Below, one piece after another: positions 51,522 to 63,234 of a DNA stretch of 64,000 nucleotides; position 1 is the first letter of the stretch, and each line of letters begins with the position of its first letter. This DNA comes from Stereum hirsutum FP-91666 SS1 (taxonomy: Eukaryota; Basidiomycota; Agaricomycetes; Russulales; Stereaceae). Below the pieces are notes generated by a model. The model searched no databases. It saw nothing but the letters and a program-made list of their open reading frames with translations, and was not told the DNA's origin. The stretch spans positions 360,237-424,236 of the forward strand of contig NW_006763137.1 in assembly GCF_000264905.1 (NCBI RefSeq). The letters run 5' to 3'. A program made the translations under genes and the position numbers.

Positions 51522-52049
51522 CTTGGAGGACATACTGATCAACACGTGGACACAATGTCAGATCCTGCGGATACCCATCGTGTTGTGTCCCCTACTGAGT
51601 GATCTCCGACGGAATTAGACGCAACGTGGATATTTACTGGGTGTCAGTGAGAGCTGTAGTGATATTGGACTGATAGATAGTCCGCTCCGGAGAGTGTCAG
51701 AACCACCCCTGATGTCTGTACAAGCAGAGACATTCCTTTTGCGAAGGCCATCTGCCTTATGAACTCCCACTGATCAGCAGGTTCCATGAGCGTCAGGACC
51801 GGCACCTTGTACTATCAGGACACAAGGAACTCAGACCATATGTGAGGCCGTAGCGTATATGTCCTTCGAGGTAAGACTACAACCAAAGGCTGCGTACCCG
51901 GGTAGCACCAATCAAGTATTGAATCCGATATGTTCGTGCCTTTCCTTATTGTTCCGCCAGTAAATATCTTGCTTTTGCGTAGGACTCTGGAGGCGTATAT
52001 AACATGTTGAGAGGATAACCTCGAAGAGTATACTTTTCTTCCGCCACCA
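51522..52049. other. Intergenic region, P450 promoter
   Basis: About 530 bp without a supported gene. The sequence GCGTATATAAC near 51992 is a plausible TATA box about 50 bp upstream of the P450 start codon. Confidence 0.45.
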
Positions 52050-54260
52050 ATGGCTCTACTCTTGTACATCACTTGCGCTTTGGGCGTCGCCTTGATTGTT
52101 AGCAGGCTACTTCACAAACATCGCACTCGTGGAATGCCGTACCCACCTGGCCCTCCAGGACTTCCCATCCTGGAGAATATTCTCGATATTCCGAAAGAGA
52201 AAGAATACAAAATCTATGCCCAGTGGGGAAAGCAATATGGTATGTTTCTCTACATGTTATCTCCACACTGAAATCCATACTGATATATCCATGATAGGCG
52301 ATGTTTGCTCTGTATCTACCTTTGGCACCAGACTTATCATTCTAAACTCTCCCGAAGCCGTGTCCGATTTGATGGACAAGCGGAGCGCGATTTACTCCAA
52401 TAGGCCCGCGTACACAATGGCCGGAAACCTTTGTGGGTGGAACGACGTCCTTGTTCTCCTACCTTACGCCGCTCGTCTCCGTTCGTACCGCACGATGGTG
52501 CATAAGATGATTGGGACCAAAAGTGCTCTCCAGGAGTAAGGCTTTCTCACGTATTACACTTCCTCATCGCTCGACTGAAAAATATGAACTATTTTTGTGC
52601 AGGTTCGATGGCTTCATGGAACGAGAGGCTATCCTTTGCGCACGTCGTTTGTTGGAAGATCCAAATGATTTCATTGGGCCCATACGCAAGTCAGTGCTCA
52701 CTCTCAATCAAAGTTTCGATTTGATCCTAACCAGGTCGATGGCAGGGGTGTTGGCGCCATTATATTGATGATATCGCACGGGTATAATGTCAAGAATGAA
52801 CACGATGCTCTGGTCAGAGCTGCGGATGACGCTACCGACCAAATCGGCATTCTTCTGACACCGGGAACATTTGTGGTCGATCTTATTCCCATGCGTATGG
52901 GCTTTCTTCTGAATGTTGTGCACTTTACTTATCTTGCTTGTGTAGTACGCTTCCTTCCCCGATGGGTGCCGTTTCACCTGAAGGCGCAACGCTGGAAGGC
53001 TCTCTTGCATAAGATGACCGACGACTCATACAGCTTTGCTAAAGCTGCTATGGTAATGCCTGCATCCCTAAAGGATTTTTTCGGCTCACATATGATAACT
53101 CTAGATCGAAGGAAGAAAGCTGCCAAACCTCGTGAGCAGGTTCATGGATGGCCGTCAAGTCAGCAAGGAAGAAGAGAGCAACATCAAATGGGCCGCGTCC
53201 AGCTTATATTCAGGAGGCGCTGACACGGTGAGTGTTCTCTCCAAGTAACAGACAGCGGATGCTGAACTTATGCAATATAGCCCGTCTCCGCGATGCATTC
53301 GTTCATCCTCGCAATGGTTCTGTATCCTGAGGTACAAGCGAAAGCCCAGGCCGAAATCGATAGAATCGTCGGAACGGACAGGCTTCCGACGTTGGCCGAC
53401 AAAGAGAGCTTGACCTACATCGTCTGTCTCATGAAAGAAGTTCTGCGTTGGGGGGTATGTCGACCTATACTGTATTCTCATCCACTAACTTATACGAATA
53501 ATATCTCCTAGCACACCTCGCCTTTAGGTACGCAGCGAAAACGATCACCCTTTCGAAAGCCGTTACTGAAAGATGCCTTCTTCTCATAGGTGCACCTCAT
53601 TGTGTGACTCGTGACGATGTCTATAACGGGTTCTTCATTCCAAAGGGATCAGTTGTAATTGCCAATATTTGGTGAGCGTTAGTCCGAGATGAGGCTTCCA
53701 CACCGTCCGCTGACATGCTTCTCTAGGCATTTTCTTCACGACCCGGACGTGTATCCTGACCCTCATACTTTCGACCCCGAAAGGCACATATCCTCAAAAG
53801 ATAAACCTGCGCAGCGTGATCCCTACGATGTGTGCTTTGGAATCGGGCGCAGGTGAGCAAGACATCATCAATCTTTATCTAGATCACTAGAACTGAAGTT
53901 CGGATTACCTTAACAAAGGACCTGTCCTGGTACGAACGATAGCGACATAAATTATCTTTGCGAGGATGCTAACACTATAATCATCTAGGAACTCAACTAT
54001 CGGACTCGATGCTTTTCATCTTCATGGTCACTCTTCTGGCCACGTACAATATTAATAAAGTCAAGACTAGCGATGGAGTCGGCGAACCGAAGTACGACTT
54101 CACGAGTGGCGTTCTCATGTAAGCTATCCAAGCCTTCTTGTCTGTGCTCAGTGACCAGGGGCTCAATATGTTCTTCGACAGTCGCCCAAAGGCTTTCCGT
54201 GCGGCCTTGACACCGCGCTCGGCGGCCGCTCGAGCACTTCTCAACGAAGAGGAAGTGTAG
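52050..54260 (+). CDS. Cytochrome P450 monooxygenase
   Basis: An N-terminal membrane anchor (MALLLYITCALGVALIVSRL) and the hinge YPPGPPGLPI are followed by all P450 landmarks. These are the I-helix region ending GGADT with PVSAMHSFILAMVLYPEVQA, the ExxR of MKEVLRWG, the PERH meander (HTFDPERHISS), and the heme loop FGIGRRTCPG with the Cys ligand at 53933-53935. The gene has many introns of 50-76 nt, and two exons are only 16 nt (53512-53527) and 11 nt (53929-53939); both are needed to keep the frame. The last exon, reached through a GTAAGC donor near 54121, ends NMFFDSRPKAFRAALTPRS and the tail at 54260. It is an ER-bound oxidase of the large agaricomycete P450 group; the substrate is unknown. 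No other biosynthetic core gene is adjacent. Confidence 0.92.
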
Positions 54261-55482
54261 TGCTTCACGACAAAGTGCCGCACTCAGCGTATTCGTTGGA
54301 TCCATTGCTATTTCCGTGTACAAGTACAGTCAGGATGTCGATTCCTATGTGGTTTTATATCGATCCCGCTTATGCGAAGATTGTTTCTAGACGTATATTT
54401 TGTCTTCCTATGGATGGATCAGTCCGATTATGTAGGATATCGAGTGCATAGCCAGCCGTCCCATGACCAGAATTTCTCTCTAGACGTCACATTGATTGAG
54501 GGCAATTGTTGTCCAAGAACACGAGGCATAATGTCCAGGGGAGTAAATCCCCGCAACAAAACAATGAAGACAACTCCCTGACTATGAAACCGGATGTGCG
54601 CCATGCGGAGGACTCGATGTGATACAGACTTGAACGACGTGATAGGATCGATGTGAATCTCATGGGAGTTCCGGCTGCCTCTCTGTAAGTGGTTCGAACC
54701 AGCGCAGACTTGCAGTTCGCGAGAACTTCGAGGACACGGCACGACACTGACTCGACCTTCCTTTTTAAGTTATGTGTCTTTGTTGGGTATTTTTAGACTT
54801 GAAGGTGGCGTGGGCGCTTGTGGCCCTGCCCTCAGCCTGGGACAAGTCCTGACAAGTCCAAGCCTTGTAGATCTTCGGCCTCATCATAATATCTGCGGAA
54901 AGAGACACCCACGGAGTCACCTGTCGGGGATTATATATAGACAAACACCCCATCTTGGTACAGCAGAAACCATCTTCACCTACACAGCGCATCCACATTT
55001 CGTCTCCTCTACGTGCTGTGACAAGAAACCCTCCATCAACCTGAAGCGCAACCAAGACGTACAAACAAGTCACCCTCCGAAGCACCAACGCATTGCACCA
55101 ACACAACCAACGTTCGAGGCGAGTATACAACAGATGAATAAGATATGGATCCGGGATGGGTCGGGGATGGCTAAAGGCTACAATGTTGCTGCAGTGCATT
55201 GTCCGTGCAAGAGGGGATAAATAGATCCAAGAGAAAAAGGCTGGGAAGGATTGAGATGCAGGAGATATATGCGTATAGTCGAATGGAAACCAAACGAATG
55301 AGAAAGAACGGACAGGGGCCAAAGAGCTGAGTGTCTCTTGTAGGCGGATGTGCGGCGGTGCGACATATTACAGCGTGACATGGACGGTGAACCATGGGAA
55401 CGGGGACGAGATAAGTTTGCCATGGTAAGGGTGAGCGAGTGCGAATGGAGCATAGAGTATCGTCCACAAGCGCCTACGAGCT
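54261..55482. other. Convergent intergenic region
   Basis: About 1.2 kb between the 3' ends of the P450 and the CUE/Smr gene. Overlapping plus and minus frames at 54765-55320 mirror each other and lack support as genes. Nothing else is seen. Confidence 0.4.
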
Positions 55483-58246
55483 TCACCTTCGTCCACGGAC
55501 GACGAGGCCAGCATCCCAGGTAGAAACATTCCAGCCATCTTCGACAAGCGCAGACCGTACGGCAGGACCCAAGACTCCAACACGGCCGACAGAGTGATTT
55601 CCCCGTCCGGTGATGAATTTCAGCGGACGAGCTGCATTGGAAGTGGTCCAATCCCAGTCAAGGGGGAAGCACGAGCAGGTACAAGAGCACGAGGTAGCCG
55701 AGAGGAACAAGGTCGGCGAAGAGTAAGAAGAAGAATAGACAGAATCGGCAGAAGCAAGACCAGAGGGAGACAAGTTTCGAGATGTTAGCAAAGAAAAGCC
55801 TAGGACGAATGACAGGATGGACCAACGAACCGGACGTAGCGCCATGCTCAGCAAGGATCTCTTTCGCGATCGTCACGGCCTCAGAAACAATAGTCCCGTG
55901 TAGATCCACAGTTGTCCCATTATCCGCAGTGACCCTACGCGGTACACAATGATTAGATCAGCAATTGCAATGCCCCACGCATAGAGGGGAAGAAGGGAAA
56001 ATGGGATGGATGATGATAAAACGTACCTAGTACCCTCGACCTTGTCCCTCGCTGCACCCAACGCCTCCTTCTTCACCTGCTCTTGGAGCTCCCTCGCCTG
56101 CTCCGCATAAAACATCGCGACCTCGCCACCCCTATTCTTCACATTTCCACCCATCCAAGCTCTTCCAGCCCTCACAATCGCATCGTGTCTCTTCTGCTTC
56201 AGGTCGTCCATCGTATCCATCCTCCTCTTCTGCTTTTGTGCCTCTTTTGGATCGATACGTGCCAGCCCGAATGTCGCTGCAGGCCCAGCAGAAGAGGGTT
56301 CGCCCGCAGAGTTCGCCGCAAGCTTTCGTAACTTCTTCGCGGAGACGCCGTTCAACGGGTTATAAGCAGGAATATTAGCCGCAAGGGGATTAGGTCCAGG
56401 AGGAAGTTTCTTCAGCGGGATCGTCGACCACGGGTTCACGGGCGGAACAACCTTCGCCTCCTTCCCTTGTTTCGTCGCCGCATGCTGTTTTAGGTCCGGG
56501 ATACTCGGTGGCCTAGTGGGCAATTGCTGCAGGTGCTTTGACTTGCTGAGTGCGCTCGCTGGCTGTTGGGGCTTGCCGGTGACTAGGGGCGAGGTGGGAC
56601 CGTTGTTGTAGCCTGGAGTGGTGGGGCTGAGCGTCCATTCGGCTTCGGCTTGTTGGTCGAGTTCGCAGAGGAGCCAGGGAATGTCGAGGCTCGCACCTGG
56701 ATCGGCGTTCGTGGCGCGTATGGCGAGGAGTGCATCCGTGAATAGCTGGGATTGCGTCGAGGACGAAAGTGTGTCGAAGGAGGGGTTGGAACGGATAATA
56801 CCGGTCAGGTTGAACAACAAGATGGTGGCCTCCGGATTTAGGTCGTGGTCGCCTTCGCCAGAAGATGCAGAGACCTTGCAATCGGTGTGAGCAATAGTCG
56901 AGAGTGCGGTACGGATGGCCATGGCCGGTGTGGCGAGGGCGCTGCTATCCGATGCGACACCTTGCTTATGGAAGAATGATTGGAAGAACGAAGGCTGGTG
57001 CGATGGGACGAGTGAGGATAAGTGTGATGAAAGTGATGAGAGTTGGGTCCAGGGATCCGGAGCTGGCTTGATGCGACTGGTACTGGCCCCGATCGATATG
57101 GTAGGACGAATATGGTGCTGTTGGCGGACATCATTCAGAGAGAGCTTCACGCCCTTGTTCTTCTTGCCTTTCTTCTTCTGCTGCGTCACGTCCCAACCTG
57201 GGCTCTTCGCGGGCATTGTCTCGGGGGCGACGTAGGGCACGTCATCCTCCAGAGCATCCAGTCCTCGTTCCTCCAGATCCTTCAGATCCTCCTTTGTAAG
57301 AAGCCCCTCAATCACCCCTACCAGATCAAACTCAACGCCAGATCCATCGGCTTCGCCGTCTTGAGAGGAAGAAGGGGAGGTGTATCCGACGTCCGTGAGG
57401 GCACGCCTGAGTCGACTGACAGGAATGTGAGGAAAAGCCGCGCGGAGGAAACCAAGCGGCGAAGAAGCATCTGAGGCTCCAAAGGCGCTGCTGCCTTCAG
57501 AAGGAGGTGAGGAGCGTGTAGTAGTCGATTTAGAAGCCGCGGAGTAGCCTGAAGTGGGCGAAGTCGTGGCTGAAGCTGGCAAGCTATCGTCGAGGGTGCT
57601 ACTACGCGCGCTGTCGTCATCGATTATACGAGCATCCTTGGCAAAAGCGGCGGCGAGATCGTCTTGGTCAGCTTGATTGGCGAGGAGAGAGAGGGTCTGA
57701 CGAAGCGTATCGATTTGCTCTTGGGATGGTGGATCGGCGTCGAGATAGAGGTCGGCTATGAGTGCCGCCAGAAGTGTCGTGTCCAGCGGCGGACAGTATT
57801 CTTCCTGTAATCCAAGGAAATATTAGAATGAGCTATATACAGAGCAGTTGAGGGTGGCGGGAGGGCGTAAGCGCCGGGAGAGGGCTGTGAGGCGTCACAA
57901 ATGGCATGGCGTTGAGTACGACTACCATCGATCCCAGCATAGGACCACGAGGAATATACCGCTAACGGAGACCACATATCCCAACTTGACCCATAGAACC
58001 GTTCGACGAGACATAATTTTTTTGCGTTCAGAGGGATGTCATCCAACCATCGCCACCTCAACTTTTATTGAGGGTCGTGATTGATCACCTGCGTCAAGAT
58101 ATGACTTTCCTCAACAAACCGCCCATCATTCTCCGCGACAAACAATGATCCCAATTCTCATGACACACTGAGGTTGGTAGATGTACAGATGTACGAGGAC
58201 GCACCTGGAGCTTCTCCTGAAGTTCAGACTTCGTGTACGCGATCAT
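55483..58246 (-). CDS. CUE, DUF1771 and Smr domain protein (Cue2/N4BP2-like)
   Basis: Exon 1 (58246-58205, MIAYTKSELQEKLQ) is followed, after a 400-nt intron, by an exon starting at 57804. A CUE-type ubiquitin-binding segment (LGFLRAAFPHIPVSRLRRAL) lies N-terminal. A second low-complexity part holds PWTQLSSLSSHLSSLVPS. Toward the C-terminus are the DUF1771 helices (AGRAWMGGNVKNRGGEVAMF, YAEQARELQEQVKKEALGAA) and the Smr domain with its signature DLHG (VDLHGTIVSEAVTIAKEIL) and TGRGNHS. This domain order is that of Cue2-type endonucleases that cut mRNA at collided ribosomes in no-go decay. The catalytic DxH of the family is present. The long first intron could hide one more small exon. It is head-to-head with nothing obvious; the next gene is on the same strand. 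Confidence 0.85.
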
Positions 58247-58771
58247 CTCCTGCTATATTTCGCAGAAATGTAATGTATTGTTGGGTTTGAGTAGTTTCCT
58301 TGGTGTCTTGAGAAGCGATGTGATGTTGGAAGAGGGCGGAAGAGTAGTTTGTGATCGTCTAGCAGTTTGTGTTAGGCTGAGCGAGGAGGTGGCGGCATCT
58401 GCCGAACTCTGCCGAACTCCCATGAGCCAATTTATATATTCGCACGGTCAAAGGCATCAAAGCGCTCCACGTTCTGTCGAAATATTCATCCCAACGACAT
58501 GCTATTCATTTAGAGTTCTATCGCGCTCCCGGTATGTTCTTTGCCCTTTGTTTACCCCGTACGTGAAATTTTCTTTCCTCTCAGCTCGAGCAATTTTTTG
58601 TGGTATGTTTGTGTGAGGTCTGCTCACAAGAACATCAAATCATTCACTGACAAAATCCAGGAGCACCATACATTTAAATAGGAACAAGATATTTAGTGCA
58701 TCACTCATCCTAACTTTAGTCCATGGCCTGAATGTACACGTACCAGCCACATCGGCCAGTCTCTCCACATC
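58247..58771. other. Intergenic region
   Basis: About 525 bp between the start of the CUE/Smr gene and the stop of the TPR-CHAT gene, both on the minus strand. The plus frame at 58233-58616 is not supported. Confidence 0.45.
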
Positions 58772-61700
58772 TCATACACCCAGATGTATGAACGGAACCC
58801 ACCTGATGAACTGTTCCTCTCCCACCCCTTCACGAAGACGACCTACGGCACGATGAAGGGCATACGCCGCTTGTTCGCCTCCAACCCGATCCCCACCATC
58901 CGAAGCCTTCAGCATATACGCATAAACCTGCTCGGCGATAACCGGTGCGTCCTCATCTCCTATTGACCACATCGTTCCAAACACAGTCCGAAAGCCTGCC
59001 ATGAGCATTCCTGCCGCGAGATGAATCGCTTCCTCGGGTCGTCGCTCGTCGCCCGTCGCTGTCTGGCACGCAGAAAGAAACGCGACCTCGGCAGATGAAA
59101 ATCTCTTTGACATGATCGTTGCGAGGTCGAGGTAGCCGTCGTGAAGAGCGAATGAACTCTTCAAAGGGTCGTCCGAACGTTGGATACCATGGCACGCCAG
59201 GTGGCACCAGGAGCAGTTTGACATTTCCCCTAAAACTGCTTCGACTGTGGCTTCCTCTGCATTGAGCCACTTGAAGTCGCGTTCCCCGACGTGTTGTTTC
59301 AGCGCTTCTATCTCTGTGACAGTGGACTGGAGTGGACTGTGGTGCGGCGTGTTAGGTTGAGAGATTGCTAAGATTCGTGCGGACGGTGCGGATGGTCTTT
59401 GGGATGCCTCGACAAGAGCTGTGAGCGTGGGTGTGTACGATGATACGACATGTCGGAATACTCTCGGTCCGTCTGCCTTGTCGTACAGTCCCGCTGCATG
59501 AAGTGGAAGAAACGCAAGAGGCCCCGTCACACACCAAGTGATGTGTGGCAAGCTGATATCCGGTACTGCAGGTGTCTGATCGAGCCAAAGATTAGTTCGG
59601 ATATAAAGGTCATATTCTTCCTGAATTCACTTGCCTGGAGTTCAAGAGCTTCAATAATTGGCTGCACAATGCTGGTCCATAAAGTGGCCAAGATGCGAAT
59701 CATGTTCGGTTTCCTTCCCTTGTCCTTCTTGCCCTCCTTCCCCAGATGCCGTGCGTCTTCATGACACTCTCGGAAACGGACACCGTTTGACTCGAGAATC
59801 TTTGAAAAGTCCTTGTGGAGCTGTTGCGCAATCTCGAACGTCAAAGAAGGGAGAAAGACGTGAGTAGGGGCTGAAGACGAGTCTCGGAGAACGACAGCGT
59901 CGCAGCGTGATGTGTGAACGTTGACCATGGCCACGGCGCCGAACGCGGCAGCAGACTGGAGCTCAGACAGTCGCTTTGTCTGTAAAAATTGCTCAAAGCC
60001 TGGGAGCTGACGGACGTTCTCCAAGAGCGTTTCGTATCTCTCAGCCGTCCTCCTATGAGCCTGAGCTTTTCTCTCGAGTGCCCCCTTGTTTGTATCCCCG
60101 GATAATGGGATAAACATCTCTGAAGGCTGTGTGTCCGCGGCCTGTTCAAGGTTCTTTGAGACCTGCATGAGTTCGTCGGCAAGGCCTGGATGTGCATTGC
60201 GCAAATTGTCCATCGGGCTTCGTAGACGACGAATCTGACCCCATACGATAGATCTCCCCTGTTCGAGCCACTCGATCGCAAGATCGTATCTTTGAAGCTG
60301 AAAAGCTACTGAAGCTGCGTTGTTGACCACATCGCCTAATGATAGGAGGCTTTCGAGACGGGACGATATACCTGTCCCTAACCAGACTACCCGTGGGATC
60401 AAGGCTAGAATAGCCTTGTGAGCGTCAAGTGAAGACTCGCCATAACGCTGAGAGTAACACCCGGCCCAAGACTTTGCGGCATCGAGCAACTGCGATGCAG
60501 GTCCTGTTCGAGATAACGCGATCTTGGAATAGAGGCGAATCGCTCCGTCGAGCCTAGCGACATCTTCTGTGACATAGGAGACCTTTGACCATATTGCGGT
60601 CGCGAGGCCTATGGAACAGGTCACTTCCATGGCGTGTCCATCGGGGATGAGTTGGACTGCCCTTGTCCGCACAGCAATAGCTTCTTGGATATCATCGACC
60701 TTTTTCGCGGTCAAAAACCGTGTCATCAAGGCGTTACCAAGGTTGTTCAGCCACCCAGCTTGGCGAACACCTCCGTCTTGTGTCAGCTCGACAGCTTTTC
60801 TATGGTCAGAAATGGCACGGTCTGCGTCTGTCGCGTCGTTGATGTATATGAATCGTCTCGAGTATGCGATGCCACGATAGCTCAGGTAGGATGCCGTGTC
60901 TGCATGCTCGCTAGGAAGAAGATCTATCGCTTGCGTTATTGCGTCGATCTCCTTCTCGTTGTCGGCGTGGCTTTGAAGGTGTGTAGATCGACGGCCTAGT
61001 GAATGAGCGAGGTTAAATAATATCACGCGCTTCAAGGCATGCCCGTCGGGGATGAGTCGTAAGGCTTGGTCTTGAGCAGCTATAGCCTCGTCTAAATCGC
61101 CAATGTTTCCGAGACGATCGTAGCGATGGCCGAATGCGGCGGCAAGGGTATTGAGCATGGCGAATTTATTCGCATGATCTTCCGGAGCAACTGTCACGGC
61201 TTGCAGCCCAGCAGAAATGGACTCGTCGAGATCTGAGAGGCTACCAAAGCTATCGAAACGGGTGAGGAGAGAGTTTCCGAGGTGTATTAACCGAGTGGCT
61301 TGGACTGCGTGGTTCTCCGAAGCGAGTGCGACTGCCTGTTTATGAGCGTGGATGCTATCCTCGATATCATCAAGGCTGCCCGAGCTCTCGAATCGACGAA
61401 GTAACATATTCCCAAGATTATTGAGCATAGGGCCATTGTCTATATGACCATCTGGGATGTGTGTCATGGCCTGCTTTTGCATCGAAATGGCCTGGGTTAT
61501 GTCAGACATGTCACCTGCATGCTCGAAGCGCGCCACCAACGAGCTGCTCAGGCTACCCACCAAGGTAGGCCTCCGCTCGTCTTGATCTGAGACGAGAGAA
61601 ATGGACCGTGACTGGAAAGAGATGGCCTCCTCCAGGTCAGAGATATTTTCCAGACGCTGGAAGCGAAGCACTAAAGCATTTCCATAGTTTTGGAGCATGC

Positions 61701-62631
61701 CAGGCTTGTCGGGATGCCCATCTGGTGTGAATACGAGGGCTTGCGATTTGGCGGTGATGGCTCTGTTAAGATCGGCTATATCTCTTAAGCGCTCGTATCG
61801 TCTCTGCAATGAGGACCCGAGATGGGTGAGGCACTTCGACAGGTCGGACGAGCGAGAGATGGGAGTATGCTTGACAGCGAGTGTGCTGACGAGAATTGCA
61901 TTGTTGATATCTGGAAGATTTCCGAGGATTCGGAATCTTGTCTGTAGACAGATACTGAGGTGGCTCAGCAGAGTAGGTGTGATCGCGTATCCAGCCTGGG
62001 TGCCGAGCTCGCTCGCTTTCAGCATAGCTGATATGGCTTCGTTAAGATCGCTTATATTGCCTGTGAGCTCGAAGCGATCGAACAATGATTTTCCGAGAGC
62101 GTGAAGAGGGAGCAGGTTACCTGACTGGTCATGTTTGACTGCTTGTCTGCAAGTAACGATTGCCTCGTCCAGGTCGGATATGTTACCGGTAACCCTGAAT
62201 CGTCTCAAGACCAGGTTGGTAAGATCATGGAGACATGCGACTCTGTCGGAGCTGTCGTTGAGCATCCTATCGACTAGGCCACGCTGAGTGTCTATGGCAT
62301 GGTCAAGATCGGCAAGTTCGCCGTAATGCTCGAAAGAGACCTGTAAACGGGCCACCAGAAGGTTCGTGTATGTCCTCTGATCGTCGAGGAGAGATCGCTC
62401 CGCTGAAAGATCTGCAGCGACCTGATAGTAAGACAAGGCCTCTGTCAGGTCTTGTGAATGACCGAGAGATAAAAATCGCCGGAACAGGGCCTCTCCTAAC
62501 GCGCCGAAGAACCTGTGATAGTTTTCGTGTGAGTCTGGCAGAGACGCAACCGCACTGCGGTACATCGCGATTTCTTCGGAGTCCTGGGCCACAAACAAAG
62601 AATTTTGTAGCAGACGTGAGTAGAGAAGCAT
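58772..62631 (-). CDS. TPR-CHAT caspase-like peptidase protein
   Basis: There are two exons (62631-59635 and 59575-58772) totalling 1266 residues, joined across a 59-nt intron with a GC-AG border. About fifteen TPR-like units of 43-45 residues fill most of the N-terminal 700 residues, each with a core like GNISDLDEAI and often PDGH. A helical linker follows. The C-terminal CHAT domain (WCVTGPLAFLPLHAAGLYDK) carries the clan CD dyad: His in WCHLACHGI (59189-59191) and Cys in AFLSACQTATGD (59066-59068). Further motifs are EEAIHLAAGMLMAGFRTVFG and TMWSIGDEDAPVIA. In other systems CHAT domains are caspase/separase-like proteases activated by their repeat or partner modules. The target here is unknown. 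No transmembrane or signal sequence is seen. Confidence 0.93.
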
Positions 62632-63234
62632 ATGGTCAGTGATCCGATATGGACGTCACGAAGGACCAAGTTGGACGCACTTCAACAATTCCCACCTCCT
62701 CAACGCTGCGTGAGCTCGTGTCGTTAGGGTGACCATCCTTTGGTAGGAAGAATGAGCAAAGAACTATTATATCGATATTCCAGAGCAACAAACCTGCATA
62801 TCTTGCAAAGGTCTCGCATCTACGTCTGCGTCCTTGTTGGGAGACGAGGCCATATTTTGGCCCTGTATGGAACGATGGAATTTAGTTCGAAGAATATCAC
62901 AGAAAAAAGAAAAAGGGTCATAGTACTGCTTGAAATCGAGTCCTCTCCAAGCCTACGATGAGCTCCTGGGATGATTTCTCCATGCCGATAAACTTCGAAC
63001 CCTTTTAGATGCAGTGAGCATACCAGTACCGAGAACAGAAAAGAGGTAGCTAGTAAGCACGTACCTAAGGGAATTTAGAGGGTATTGAAAGGTCGCGGTA
63101 AGAAGAGGGTGGGCATTGGCGGCGCTTTATATACATGATTGTCAAGTGAGCTCGTGATGCGGTCGTGGTGGCGGTTGCCAGCAACACTGATCCTATTCGG
63201 AAGGTGGTCATGACGCGGTACTAAAGTATCCTCC
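62632..63234. other. Upstream region of the TPR-CHAT gene
   Basis: About 600 bp with no confident gene. An extra upstream exon of the TPR-CHAT gene could lie here, because the first TPR unit begins close to the chosen start. A run of A at about 63233-63243 borders the element at the right edge. Confidence 0.4.

Noticed and set aside
52050..54260. P450 as part of a biosynthetic gene cluster
   Set aside because: Neighbouring genes are an SDR about 2.4 kb away, an unknown short gene and a CUE/Smr protein; no terpene cyclase, PKS or NRPS is present, so a cluster is not supported.
54774..55220. Overlapping plus and minus ORFs of about 150-185 codons
   Set aside because: They mirror each other, have no splice partners and no motif; treated as intergenic.
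57043..57474. 143-codon plus-strand ORF
   Set aside because: Antisense of the CUE/Smr coding exon.
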